The notes: generated by a model not told the origin, from the letters alone. Shown: positions 18,224 to 27,240, numbered from the stretch's first letter. The stretch is 40,380 nt of DNA from UBA6544 sp038131165 (GCA_038131165.1 JAYPOZ010000032.1:1-40380); one strand, 5' to 3'. Translations and numbers: made by a program.

Positions 18224-19462
18224 ATGGCAATGGCACGAGGACCCTTGGACGGCGTTCGTGTTTTGGAACTCGGCTCCACGGTGGCGGGTCCCTTTTGCGC
18301 ACGTTTGCTGGCGGATTTCGGCGCCGATGTCGTCAAGGTCGAAGTGCCGAGCGGCGATCCGGTGCGGTCGTTCGGAAAACGGTATAAGGGTAAGTCGCTC
18401 TACGCGTCGAGCATCTTCCGCAACAAGCGAATGGCCTCGGTAAATCTGCGCGAAGAGCGCGGCCGAGAACTCATTAAGACACTGATTCCGAAGTTCGACG
18501 TCCTGATCGAGAATTTCAAGCCGGGCACGATGGAACGCTGGGGGCTCGGTTACGAGGACCTCCGGGCGCTCAACCCCGGTCTGATCATGGTGCGCATCAG
18601 CGGTTTCGGGCAAACCGGCCCCTACAGTCACAAACCCGGCTACGGGGTCGTCTGCGAGGCCGTCAGCGGACTGCGTCATCTCACCGGCGATCCCGACCGG
18701 CCGGCGGCCCGCATCGCAGTCTCTCTTAGCGACGAAATCACGGGTACTTATGCCGCTTATGGCGTAACCCTGGCGATGCTGCACAAACGCGCGACCGGGG
18801 AAGGCCAATGCATCGATGCGGCGCTTTATGAATGCGCGTTCAGCTATATGGAACCTTATGTCCCGGCATATGAAAAAACGGGTTTCGTTCCAACGCGCCT
18901 CGGCGGCCGGCTGCCGAACAGCACGCCGAACAATCATTATCCGACGCAGGACGGCCAGCACATCCACATAACGGCCGGAAACATGCCGACCTGGCGACGC
19001 CTCTGCGCGGCGATGGGCCGGGAAGACCTGCTGTCCGACCCGCGGCTGCCCGACCAGGTCGCCTTGAACGAGCATGAAGACGAGATCGATGGCATCGTCG
19101 GCGAATGGACGTTACAGCATCGGCTGGGCGCGCTGGAGGAAATACTAGAGGAGGCGAGCGTTCCCGCCGCGAGAATTTATACGATGGCGGACGTCTTCGA
19201 CGATCCGCATTACAAGGCGCGCGAGATGATCGTCGAAGTGCCGGACGACGACCTGGGCACGGTCAAGCTGGCCAATGTGGTGCCTCGGCTGTCGGCGACG
19301 CCGGGCGAGATTCGCAAGGCCGGCGGGCAGCCGGGCGTCGATACGGCGGATGTTCTGCTGGAGCTTGCCGGCTTGGATGCGGCCGCCATCGCCGCGCTGG
19401 AGGCGGACGGGATCATCTACTGCGGAGAGGAAATACCCGCGGCAACGAGAGAGGCGGACTGA
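18224..19462 (+). CDS. CaiB/BaiF (class III) CoA-transferase
   Basis: A 412-residue protein of normal family length. It opens with LDGVRVLELGSTVAGPFCARLLADFGADVVKVE, the standard class III N-terminus. The catalytic aspartate is probably Asp170 in SLSDEITGTYAAYG, matching Asp169 of formyl-CoA transferase and CaiB. QCIDAALYECAFSYMEP and the C-terminal VPAARIYTMADVFDDPHYKAR are further family signatures. It transfers CoA from an acyl-CoA donor to a carboxylic acid through an acyl-aspartyl anhydride, in the cytoplasm. The stop overlaps the ATG of the next gene by one base (TGATG), so it is coupled to the carboxyltransferase genes. It probably activates the acid whose CoA ester the carboxyltransferases handle. 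Confidence 0.93.
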   Translation: MAMARGPLDGVRVLELGSTVAGPFCARLLADFGADVVKVEVPSGDPVRSFGKRYKGKSLYASSIFRNKRMASVNLREERGRELIKTLIPKFDVLIENFKPGTMERWGLGYEDLRALNPGLIMVRISGFGQTGPYSHKPGYGVVCEAVSGLRHLTGDPDRPAARIAVSLSDEITGTYAAYGVTLAMLHKRATGEGQCIDAALYECAFSYMEPYVPAYEKTGFVPTRLGGRLPNSTPNNHYPTQDGQHIHITAGNMPTWRRLCAAMGREDLLSDPRLPDQVALNEHEDEIDGIVGEWTLQHRLGALEEILEEASVPAARIYTMADVFDDPHYKAREMIVEVPDDDLGTVKLANVVPRLSATPGEIRKAGGQPGVDTADVLLELAGLDAAAIAALEADGIIYCGEEIPAATREAD

Positions 19463-21012
19463 TGGCATTCGACGAACTCTACGACGAATACGAAAGACGC
19501 CTGGCGAAGGCGCTTGCGATGGGCGGGCCGGAGCGACTGGCGCGGCGGAGGAATGCCGGACTTCTCAATGCGCGGGAAAGGATCGACTATCTCGTAGACC
19601 CGGGCAGTTGGGTGGAATCCGGTTTGTTCTCCGTCTCCCACATTCCGGGGGATAGAGATGGGACGCCCGGCGACGGCAAGATCACGGGCTACGGCAGTAT
19701 CGACGGCCGCGAGGTGGTCATCGTCTCAAACGACTTTACCGTCAAGGGCGCGTCGTCGAGCGTCACCAACATGAAGCGCATCGGCCAGATGCGTCGGACG
19801 GCATTGGAGCGCGGCATTCCGATGGTCTTTCTCGGCGAGTCCTCGGGCGCGCGCATTCCCGACAACATGGGTGCCTATAACATGGGGGCGATCCTCGGCG
19901 GCGATGCCACACAATACCGGCGGCTGCGCGAACAACCCTGGGCGTCTGCTATCCTCGGCATGGCCTACGGGTCGGCGACCTGGTACGGCTGTCTGTCCGA
20001 CTTCAACGTCATGCGCAAGGGCGCGGTGATGGCGGTCTCCTCGGAACGACTGGTGTCGATGGCGATCGGCGAGAAAGTCGACGGCGAGGACCTCGGCGGA
20101 TGGCGCATGCATACGGACCGGACGGGCCTTGTCGATCTGGCGGTCGATACCGACGAGGAAGCGATCGACGCGGTGAAGAAATTCCTCTCCTACCTGCCGG
20201 AAAACCAGAAACAGCTGCCGCCCGAGAAACCGGTACCCGCGGGTTCGGACGAGGCGGCGCGGACCGTGTTGGAAGTACTCCCCGAAAAACGGACGCAGGT
20301 CTACGACATCCGAAAAATCATCGAACGCGTGGCGGACAAGGACAGCGTATTCGAGCTTAAGGCCCGTTTCGGCAAGACGGCGACGACCGCGTTGGCCCGT
20401 CTCAACGGTCAGACCGTCGGGTTTATCGCCAATAACCCGATGTTCAAGGCGGGCGCCCTGGACGCGGACGGCTGCGACAAGTGCTGCAGCTTCATGGTCC
20501 TCTGCGACAGTTTCAATATTCCGGTTGTTTTTCTCGTCGACAATCCGGGCTTCGTCATCGGCATTGACGCCGAACGCCAGCGGGCACCGGGTAAGATCAT
20601 GAACTTCATGAATGCCCTGCAGCTGATGACCGTACCCAAATTGACGGTGATGATCCGCAAGAATTACGGCCAAGCTTATATCAACATGGGTGGCGGCAAG
20701 AACGCCGCGGAGGTCGCGGCCTGGCCGACCGCAGAGGTCAGCTTTATGGACCCGACCTATGCGGTGAATGTGGTACACGGGAAGCCCGGCGTCCGGTTGG
20801 AAGAATCCGATCCGGAGCTGTTCGCGGAGAAATTCGCGGAATTCCAATTGGAGAGCAGCGTTTACGATATCGCGGCCTCCTACGGCATTCAGCATATCAT
20901 CAAGCCGGAAGATACCCGGGATTGGCTGATCCGAATGTTTAAAGTTCATCGCAACCGTCTCAACGGTGGTCTCGGCCAACATCTGCTTTCCAATTGGCCG
21001 ACGACCTTCTAA
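19462..21012 (+). CDS. Acyl-CoA carboxylase, carboxyltransferase subunit (first copy)
   Basis: A 516-residue full-length carboxyltransferase with fused N- and C-halves, as in PccB/MmdA-type proteins. LLNARERIDYLVDPGSWVE is the standard opening. ESSGARIPDNMG marks the N-terminal crotonase-like half. NNPMFKAGALDADGCDKCC and VDNPGFVIGIDAERQ mark the C-terminal half, and QAYINMGGG follows in the oxyanion/acyl-CoA region. It transfers carboxylate between carboxybiotin and an acyl-CoA. The usual partner is a biotin carboxylase (AccC/PccA-like), but none is encoded in the window. It is translationally coupled to the CaiB gene and is followed 45 bases later by a biotin carrier gene. Substrate chain length cannot be read reliably. 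Confidence 0.92.
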   Translation: MAFDELYDEYERRLAKALAMGGPERLARRRNAGLLNARERIDYLVDPGSWVESGLFSVSHIPGDRDGTPGDGKITGYGSIDGREVVIVSNDFTVKGASSSVTNMKRIGQMRRTALERGIPMVFLGESSGARIPDNMGAYNMGAILGGDATQYRRLREQPWASAILGMAYGSATWYGCLSDFNVMRKGAVMAVSSERLVSMAIGEKVDGEDLGGWRMHTDRTGLVDLAVDTDEEAIDAVKKFLSYLPENQKQLPPEKPVPAGSDEAARTVLEVLPEKRTQVYDIRKIIERVADKDSVFELKARFGKTATTALARLNGQTVGFIANNPMFKAGALDADGCDKCCSFMVLCDSFNIPVVFLVDNPGFVIGIDAERQRAPGKIMNFMNALQLMTVPKLTVMIRKNYGQAYINMGGGKNAAEVAAWPTAEVSFMDPTYAVNVVHGKPGVRLEESDPELFAEKFAEFQLESSVYDIAASYGIQHIIKPEDTRDWLIRMFKVHRNRLNGGLGQHLLSNWPTTF

Positions 21013-21057
21013 TTACATTCAAGCCTGCAACGCATCAGCAAGAAACGAGGACGACAA

Positions 21058-21279
21058 ATGGCCCGCATCGAAATCGAATCCGACGTGACCGGAACCGTGT
21101 GGAAGATCGAAGTTGAAGAAGGCGCGAAAGTGACGGAGGGGCAGACGCTCATCATCCTCGAATCGATGAAGATGGAAATTCCCGTCCTTGCCAGCGACGA
21201 CGGCTCCGTCGCCGAGATCATGGTTGCCGAAGAAGAGCCGGTCTCCGAAGGCCAGGTCGTGGTCGTTCTCGACGTCTGA
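21058..21279 (+). CDS. Stand-alone biotinyl carrier protein (73 residues)
   Basis: A minimal biotinyl domain: residues 35-39 are ESMKM, with Lys38 the biotinylation site. The flanking VEEGAKVTEGQTL and SVAEIMVAEEEPVSEGQ form the two half-barrel repeats. GAGGACG upstream of the ATG supports the start. Most AccB proteins are about twice this size with a Pro/Ala-rich linker, which is absent here. Small carriers of this size are known in methylmalonyl-CoA decarboxylase and similar systems. It sits between two carboxyltransferase genes, 45 bases after one and 19 before the other, so it can be assumed to serve one or both. Confidence 0.95.
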   Translation: MARIEIESDVTGTVWKIEVEEGAKVTEGQTLIILESMKMEIPVLASDDGSVAEIMVAEEEPVSEGQVVVVLDV

Positions 21280-21298
21280 GGACGGGAGCATACGGCCG

Positions 21299-22828
21299 AT
21301 GGCCTGGGACAAGGAAGTCGCGCAACTGCATCAGCGCCGCAAATTGGCGGAGGCGCAGGGTGGGGAGCATAACGTCGGACGACAGCACAAGGCGGGGCGC
21401 CTGACGATTCGGGAACGTATCGATGCTCTCATCGACAAGAACTCGTTCCAGGAAATCGGCAAGACGACCGGTGCTGCGGAATATTCGGATAGCGGCGAAT
21501 TGGTCGGACTGACCCCGGCGCCCTACGTCTCGGGCCTCGCCAAGATCAATGGCAGGCCGGTGGTGGTCGGGGGCGAGGACTTCACCGTGCGCGGCGGCAC
21601 GACCGCCCGTCTCGACCGCCGGAAGGGCGGGCAGGGCGGCTTTAGCGAAGATTTGGCGCACGAATACCGCATTCCCTTGGTCAATCTGATTGATGGTGCC
21701 GGCGGGACCGTGACNNNNNNNNNNTTCGACCGTTCCGTCGATTTGATGGGGGAAGTGCCCGTGGTCAGCGCCGTCCTTGGGTCGGCGGCGGGCGGCCCGG
21801 CCGGCCGGGCGATCCTGTCGCATTTCTCGATCATGGTGAAGGAGACCAGCCAGGTTTTCGCGGCCGGCCCTGCGGTGGTTAAACGCTCGCTCGGTCAGGA
21901 TCTCACCAAGGAAGAATTGGGCGGCCCCAAGATCGCGGTCGAACATGGCGGTACCATCGACAATATCGCCGAGAGCGAAGAAGAATGCCTGGAGATGATC
22001 CGCCGCTACCTCTCCTACATGCCGCAGAATGTTTGGGCGCTTCCGCCGAGGGTGGCGAGCGGCGATCCGGTCGATCGTTGCGAGGATGCCCTCAAGGACA
22101 TCATTCCCGAAGCGCGCCGTCAGCCCTACGACATGCGAAAGCTGATGCAGCTGATTTTCGATGCGGGATCAGTGTTCGAAATTCAGCCGCGTTTCGGCAA
22201 GGGGCTGATTACCAGCCTGGCCCGCCTCGACGGTTATGTCGTCGGTGTCGTCGCCAACAATCCGATGGTCTACGGCGGGGCCATGGATGTGGGCGAATCT
22301 TTAAAGCAATGTCATTTTGTCGAGCTCTGCGACACGTTTCACATACCCTTGATCTTCCTGGTCGATGTGCCGGGTTTCATGGTTGGCCTGCAGGCGGAAT
22401 CCCGGGGTGTCTTGCGCGCCGGAATGCGGGCGGTCTACGTCGCCAGCCAAGCGACCGTGCCGGTGATCACGCTCGTCGTCCGGAAATGTTATGGGATGGC
22501 CGGGATGGCCACATGCCAGCAGCGCGGCGTCAATCTCAAACTGGCTTGGCCTTCCGCCGAATGGGGCTCCCTGCCGGTCGAAGGCGGTGTCGCGGTGGCT
22601 TTCCGGCGCGAGATCGAAGCCGCCGACGACCCGAAGGCAAAGGAAGCGGAGCTCGAAGAGGAACTGAGGGTGTATTCCTCTCCCTTCCGCACCGCAGAGG
22701 CATTCGGCGTTGAGGACATCCTCGACCCGCGCGAGACGAGGCCATATTTGGCCCGCTATGTCGAAGCCATGCAGTCCAAGCTGGCGACGACGGTCGGCCA
22801 GAAGGCGCGATTGGGCGTTCGACCCTAG
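21299..22828 (+). CDS. Acyl-CoA carboxylase, carboxyltransferase subunit (second copy), with an assembly gap
   Basis: The start is ATG 21299 (MAWDKEVAQLHQRRKLAEAQ), after GGGAG. A carboxyltransferase related to but distinct from the first copy: GRLTIRERIDALIDKNSF at the start, LIDGAGGTV before the gap and VPVVSAVLGSAAGGPAG after it. VANNPMVYGGAMDVGES and VDVPGFMVGLQAE mark the C-half, and RKCYGMAGMAT follows. The frame is about 509 residues including the ten-N run at 21715-21724, which happens to keep the frame. The sequence between GGTV and FDRSVDLM looks shorter than in relatives, so part of the acyl-CoA-binding region is probably missing from the assembly and not from the gene. Two paralogous carboxyltransferases flanking one biotin carrier is unusual. 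Confidence 0.9.
   Translation: MAWDKEVAQLHQRRKLAEAQGGEHNVGRQHKAGRLTIRERIDALIDKNSFQEIGKTTGAAEYSDSGELVGLTPAPYVSGLAKINGRPVVVGGEDFTVRGGTTARLDRRKGGQGGFSEDLAHEYRIPLVNLIDGAGGTVXXXXFDRSVDLMGEVPVVSAVLGSAAGGPAGRAILSHFSIMVKETSQVFAAGPAVVKRSLGQDLTKEELGGPKIAVEHGGTIDNIAESEEECLEMIRRYLSYMPQNVWALPPRVASGDPVDRCEDALKDIIPEARRQPYDMRKLMQLIFDAGSVFEIQPRFGKGLITSLARLDGYVVGVVANNPMVYGGAMDVGESLKQCHFVELCDTFHIPLIFLVDVPGFMVGLQAESRGVLRAGMRAVYVASQATVPVITLVVRKCYGMAGMATCQQRGVNLKLAWPSAEWGSLPVEGGVAVAFRREIEAADDPKAKEAELEEELRVYSSPFRTAEAFGVEDILDPRETRPYLARYVEAMQSKLATTVGQKARLGVRP
21715..21724. other. Assembly gap (10 N) inside the second carboxyltransferase gene
   Basis: Ten Ns interrupt the coding sequence between GGTVT and FDRSVDL. 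The frame is kept with ten bases, but relatives carry a longer segment here, so the true length is probably larger and 1 modulo 3. Confidence 0.85.
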
Positions 22829-22962
22829 CCAATGGTGTAACATTGTTGAGGCGCTAAGGGCGCTCTCCTCGAACTGCGCGCCGGTTTCGTCAGTGATCTG
22901 TCAGCCAATCGATATCTAATATCACTCAACGCGCGGAAAAACGGTGACGATTGGCTCAAGTC

Positions 22963-23454
22963 ATGGAAGTCCTGGACGCACGAAAGGTCGCTCCGGAGGA
23001 GGCGGTCCCGAAGAATAGGCATCGGGCGTTGTTCGACTATTGGCAATCCAAGTGCCAAGGTTGGGAGTTGCCGTCGCGCGCCGATATCGATCCCTCGGAG
23101 ATTCCCGCTCATGTTCTACCGGATATTTCCCTGGTAACGGTTGAAAGGTATTCAGGCGAAAAGCTGCGGTATAGATTTCGGTTGATCGGCACGAATGTCG
23201 TCCTGAATCTGGGTCGAGACGTAACTGGTTTCTCGTTCGATCAGGCCTTCCATCGCGAGGACTATTTGGCGAGCGAGCAATTCGTCTACGGGAAGGTGGT
23301 GCGAAAGGCGAAATGGCAATGGAGCCGGGCCGCCCTGCGGGTACCGGGGCGCGAATACATTACCCACTCGCGTCTGCTGCTGCCGTTGGCTTCCGATGGC
23401 CGGACCGTCAATATGGTCCTCGGGCATTCTTTATTCGAAATGAGGCAGGGCTGA
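22963..23454 (+). CDS. PAS_5-type sensory domain protein (first copy)
   Basis: A protein of about 163 residues of the PAS_5 (PF07310-like) class common in alphaproteobacteria. The marks are RHRALFDYWQSK, PSRADIDPSEIPAHVLPDIS, then YRFRLIGTNVVLNLGRDVTG. ATG 22963 is used; a TTG at 22951 would add four residues, and neither has a convincing ribosome site. It has no kinase, cyclase or DNA-binding domain, so it is a single sensory module that must act through a partner or simply bind a small ligand. It follows the carboxyltransferase operon by about 130 bases. Its TGA (23452-23454) directly abuts the TGA of the convergent LLM oxidoreductase gene. Confidence 0.82.
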   Translation: MEVLDARKVAPEEAVPKNRHRALFDYWQSKCQGWELPSRADIDPSEIPAHVLPDISLVTVERYSGEKLRYRFRLIGTNVVLNLGRDVTGFSFDQAFHREDYLASEQFVYGKVVRKAKWQWSRAALRVPGREYITHSRLLLPLASDGRTVNMVLGHSLFEMRQG

Positions 23455-24549
23455 TCACGCCGCCTGGCGCGCCCGCGTCTCGGCGGTCGGCAGTTCCTTC
23501 AGCCTCGGGGCAACTTTATCGGCGAACAGTCGCATGTTCCGCTCCGCTTCGTCGCCCGGCATGCCGGCATACCCGAACACACCGATGAAACCGTCCGCGC
23601 CTGTACGGTCGCTGATGTCGACAATCCGCTCGTAGCACATTTCCGGCGTGCCCCAAACTTGCAGGTTCATGAAGAATTCCGTCGCGCTGTCGGGACCGTA
23701 TTTCTGGATCGTCTCGGCGAATTTGCCGTAATACTCGTAGCCCTTCATCGTCTTCAGGTGGTCGCCCGCGAACTGGTAGTGCTCGAGCACGGATTCCCAA
23801 TATCCGCCGATATATTTCACGGCCATCTCGGCGGCGCGGTCCTTATCCTCGTCGCAGAACACCCAGCCGGCGGAGATCGGCGGCGGTGCTTCCGCGCCGT
23901 TGACCTCGCGGAAGACGGCGCGGTAATTGTCGAGTTCTTCGGCGACGGCATCCCAGGGTTTTTGCGGGATGATCAGAATACCGATGCCGAGCTCGGCCAT
24001 GATTTGGGAGGATTCGGGAGAGACCGCGGCGGCATAGGTGCGGTCGCGAAAACTCTTGAAGGGGGCAGGGCGGATCGCCGTTTTCGGTTGTTGGATGTAC
24101 TTTCCGGTGAACTCCATATTCCCGGATTCGAGCGCGCCCAGTACGGCTTGCGCCGCCTCGACGAAACGGTCTCGGCTCTCGCCCATATCGAGACGGAAAC
24201 CGTCGAACTCGACCTTTCCCGCGCCCCTTCCGATGCCGAGGATGACCCGGCCGCCGGAAATGTTGTCCAGCATGGCGACCTCTTCGGCGGCGCGCAGCGG
24301 ATCGTGCCACGGCAGAACCAATACCATTGATCCAAGCTTGGCCGTCTTGGTGCGGCCCGCACAGTAGGAGAGGAACTGATAGACGTCCGGGCACATCGTG
24401 TAGTCGGTGAAGTGATGCTCGACGCTCCAGATCGACTCGTAGCCGAGGGGCTCGACCAGATCGACCAGCGACAGATCGTTCGCGTAAATTTGACGATCCG
24501 GGAGATCGCTCCCGTAGCTCTGAAAAATGACGGCGGCACCGACATGCAT
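23455..24549 (-). CDS. LLM-class flavin-dependent oxidoreductase
   Basis: The start at 24549 (MHVGAAVIFQS...) has AGAAGGGA upstream; earlier in-frame codons give an unlikely basic tail. The 364-residue protein is a bacterial luciferase-like TIM barrel: YESIWSVEHHFTDYTMCPDV, LVLPWHDPLRAAEEVAMLDN and SGGRVILGIGRGAGKVEF are standard. ILIIPQKPWD and QVWGTPEMCYERI follow in the C-terminal half. It likely uses reduced FMN or F420 for monooxygenation or reduction of an organic substrate. It diverges from the AMP-forming acyl-CoA synthetase gene across 150 bases, and the two probably act in the same route. The substrate is unknown. Confidence 0.9.
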   Translation of the reverse strand: MHVGAAVIFQSYGSDLPDRQIYANDLSLVDLVEPLGYESIWSVEHHFTDYTMCPDVYQFLSYCAGRTKTAKLGSMVLVLPWHDPLRAAEEVAMLDNISGGRVILGIGRGAGKVEFDGFRLDMGESRDRFVEAAQAVLGALESGNMEFTGKYIQQPKTAIRPAPFKSFRDRTYAAAVSPESSQIMAELGIGILIIPQKPWDAVAEELDNYRAVFREVNGAEAPPPISAGWVFCDEDKDRAAEMAVKYIGGYWESVLEHYQFAGDHLKTMKGYEYYGKFAETIQKYGPDSATEFFMNLQVWGTPEMCYERIVDISDRTGADGFIGVFGYAGMPGDEAERNMRLFADKVAPRLKELPTAETRARQAA

Positions 24550-24699
24550 GACCGTGGTCCCTTCTTGATGATTCAGCTTATGCAATGATCTAGTATTGCG
24601 GCGCTCCCGGACAAAAGGGCGTGGTTTCGCTTTCCCTGCCTCCATAGGAGCGTAGGTTGATTGTTATTCGGTTCGAAGGATGTCCGAGAGAGGAGCCGC

Positions 24700-26259
24700 A
24701 TGTATATCACGCAAGCGCTAAAACGATCCATCCAGCTTCACGGCGACGATATCGCCACGGTTTGTCAGGGGCGGAAGCGGACCTGGTCCGAGGCCGGAGA
24801 GCGCGTCGCGAAATTTGCCGGCGCTCTGCGCCGGCTTGGAGTTTCCGGTGGCGAGCGCGTCGCGATGCTGTCTCTCAACAGCGATCTGTATTTCGAGTAT
24901 TTCTTCGCCGTGCCCTGGGCCGGCGGTGTCTTTGTGCCGATCAATATTCGTCTCGCTCCGCCGGAGGTCGCGTTCTGGCTGAATGATTCGGGAAGCGAGA
25001 TATTGCTCATCGACGACCGGTTTCTGCCGATTTTGAAAGATCTCGAAGGTCAGTTGAAGACTGTGCGCGAGATAATTTATGCAGGCGACGGGGATGCACC
25101 GGAAGGAATGGCGTCGATCGAGGATCTGATCGCCGATTCCGATCCGGTGGCGGACGCGATGCGCGGCAACGACGATCTCGCCGGGTTGTTCTACACTGGT
25201 GGTACGACAGGACGGTCCAAGGGAGTGATGCTCAGTCACCGAAATCTCGTCTTTAACAATATGAATTCGATACATTCCTTTAATTATCATCAAGGGATGC
25301 GCTGGCTTCATGTCTGCCCGATGTTCCATATCGCCGGCGGCATCGCAATTTTCGGCGTGACCCAGGTGGCCGGCACACATGTCATTATTCCAGGCTACGC
25401 GCCGGAGTTGGCGCTGGAGACGATCCAGAACGAAAAGGTCACCGATACCTTGTTCGTGCCGACCATGGTCAACATGATGGTGAACTACCCGGAAGTGGCG
25501 AAATTCGATCTCTCCAGTCTGAAGGTGATGACATATGGCGCATCTCCGATGCCGGAAGCCGTGGTCCGCCGGGCCATGGAGATACTCCCGGAGTGCGGCT
25601 TCTATCACGCCTACGGACAGACGGAGACGGCGCCTCTGGTCACCATGACGCCGCCCGAATGCCACGTCTTCGATGGGCCGAACGCAGGGCTCTATCGCGC
25701 AGCCGGCCGTCCAGTCGTGGGTGTCGAGGTGAAGATTGTCGATGAAGACGATAACGAGGTACCGCGCGGCGCAGTGGGCGAGATCTGCGTGCGCGGACCG
25801 AATGTCATGTTGGGCTATTGGGAGCAACCCGAGTTGACCGCGCAGGCGCTGCGCGGCGGCTGGATGCATTCGGGCGATGGCGGTTATATGGACGAGCGGG
25901 GCTTCATCTTCATCGGCGACCGTATGAAGGACATGGTGATCAGCGGCGGTGAGAATATCTATTCCGCTGAAGTGGAGGACGCGCTCTACCAACACGCGGC
26001 CGTGGTCGAGTGCGCCGTCATCGGCATTCCCGATGAACGCTGGGGCGAAGCGGTCCATGCGATCGTCCGCCTTCAGGAAGGAAAGGCCGCGAGCGCAGAG
26101 GAATTGATCGCGCATTGCCACACGCTGATCGCCAATTACAAATGCCCTCGCGGGATCGAGTTTGTGACCGACCCATTGCCGCTTTCCGGTGCCGGAAAGA
26201 TACTGAAGACCGAACTCCGAAAGCCCTATTGGGAGGGCAAACAGAAACAGGTGAACTGA
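24700..26259 (+). CDS. AMP-forming acyl-CoA synthetase (class I adenylate-forming)
   Basis: Start ATG 24700 has AGGAG at 24691-24695. The 519-residue protein shows all core motifs: P-loop YTGGTTGRSKG (165-175), YGQTE (305-309), SGD (391-393) and the hinge DRMKDMVISGGENIY (407-421). The C-terminal lysine is Lys500 in SGAGKILK. It activates a carboxylic acid to acyl-AMP and then acyl-CoA, releasing AMP and PPi. Length and the GENIYSAEVE motif place it with fatty-acid or aromatic acyl-CoA ligases and not with peptide synthetases. The next gene starts two bases after its stop, so the VOC protein is co-expressed. Its substrate probably relates to the divergent LLM oxidoreductase. Confidence 0.95.
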   Translation: MYITQALKRSIQLHGDDIATVCQGRKRTWSEAGERVAKFAGALRRLGVSGGERVAMLSLNSDLYFEYFFAVPWAGGVFVPINIRLAPPEVAFWLNDSGSEILLIDDRFLPILKDLEGQLKTVREIIYAGDGDAPEGMASIEDLIADSDPVADAMRGNDDLAGLFYTGGTTGRSKGVMLSHRNLVFNNMNSIHSFNYHQGMRWLHVCPMFHIAGGIAIFGVTQVAGTHVIIPGYAPELALETIQNEKVTDTLFVPTMVNMMVNYPEVAKFDLSSLKVMTYGASPMPEAVVRRAMEILPECGFYHAYGQTETAPLVTMTPPECHVFDGPNAGLYRAAGRPVVGVEVKIVDEDDNEVPRGAVGEICVRGPNVMLGYWEQPELTAQALRGGWMHSGDGGYMDERGFIFIGDRMKDMVISGGENIYSAEVEDALYQHAAVVECAVIGIPDERWGEAVHAIVRLQEGKAASAEELIAHCHTLIANYKCPRGIEFVTDPLPLSGAGKILKTELRKPYWEGKQKQVN

Positions 26260-26261
26260 GC

Positions 26262-27125
26262 ATGTCCGACCTTTCCCTCGATCACGTCGGTTTCATGGTG
26301 CGCGACCTCGACGCGGGGGCCGAGCGCTGGCGGAAACTGGGTTTCCAGCTCTCCCGGCGCAGCCCGCAGATGGGCAAGGTCCCGGGCGTGGCGGACATGG
26401 CTCCTTGGGCGACATCGAACCACTGCGTTATGTTCGAGTACGGATATCTGGAATTGATCGGCGTCACCAATCCGGAAAATTTCAATCCCTGGACCCGTTT
26501 TCTCGACCGTTTCGAGGGGGCGCATATTACGGCGCTCCGGTGTCGGGAGGCTGACGCGGCCTATGCGTCGTTGAGCGAGCGCATCGAGCATTTCGACCCG
26601 CCGCTACAGCGCCTCCGCAACGCGCCCTACGGCGACGGCGAGCGACCGTTTAAGTTCCGGAATATTTTCAGTCAGGACGCCTATTTTCCCGAAGGCCGCT
26701 ATATCGTCATCGAGCATCAAACGCCGGAGGTAATCTGGCAGAAGGAGCTAATGATACAGCCGAATGGAGCGAAGGCGTTCCGCGAACTGATTTTCTGCGC
26801 CGAGCCGGCGGACGGTACGCTCGACCGGTTGTGCCGCATTTCGGGAGAAACGGCCGATAGCGAGGGAGAGCGCGCGGTGCTGCATTTGGGCGGCGGTGGT
26901 ACTCTCTCGGTGATGGCGCCTGCTGCGTTTGCGGCGCGTTATCCGGGCGTGCCGGCACCGGCGACGCCGTCGGCGGCGGCGGCGGTTATTGCAGTAGACG
27001 ACCTCGGCCTTTTGACAGGAATACTGGCGGAGAATGGTGTGGCGGCGGTGGCGTCGGAACGCGGCAGCCTTTGGGTTGGACCTGAAGCTGCAAATGGCGC
27101 CGTAATCGAGTTCGTCGCGAAGTAA
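26262..27125 (+). CDS. VOC-superfamily (glyoxalase_3-like) protein
   Basis: A 287-residue protein beginning two bases after the ligase stop. The N-terminal LSLDHVGFMVRDLDAGAERW is a VOC-type beta-alpha-beta motif with a possible metal-ligand histidine (His8), and FEYGYLELIGVTNPENFNPW supplies the expected glutamate. The second half (AYFPEGRYIVIEHQTPEVIWQ) fits the glyoxalase-like class PF13468 type. The C-terminal part is Ala/Gly-rich and less conserved. Such proteins include isomerases, dioxygenases and lyases. In this operon it probably acts on a CoA ester or the free acid. No specific reaction can be assigned. Confidence 0.82.
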   Translation: MSDLSLDHVGFMVRDLDAGAERWRKLGFQLSRRSPQMGKVPGVADMAPWATSNHCVMFEYGYLELIGVTNPENFNPWTRFLDRFEGAHITALRCREADAAYASLSERIEHFDPPLQRLRNAPYGDGERPFKFRNIFSQDAYFPEGRYIVIEHQTPEVIWQKELMIQPNGAKAFRELIFCAEPADGTLDRLCRISGETADSEGERAVLHLGGGGTLSVMAPAAFAARYPGVPAPATPSAAAAVIAVDDLGLLTGILAENGVAAVASERGSLWVGPEAANGAVIEFVAK

Positions 27126-27240
27126 CGCCGTCCGACCCGCCGGATCGTTTCGTGTGTGGGTGGACCTCGCAACGGCGGAAATCTCGGAAAAAAAGAATTG
27201 GCGTTAATACTCTATAAGTAATCACGGGTTAGTGTTTGCT

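Noticed and set aside
24718..26121. Minus-strand frame of about 467 codons opposite the AMP-forming synthetase
   Set aside because: It carries no domain pattern and covers a gene with every adenylate-forming motif intact.
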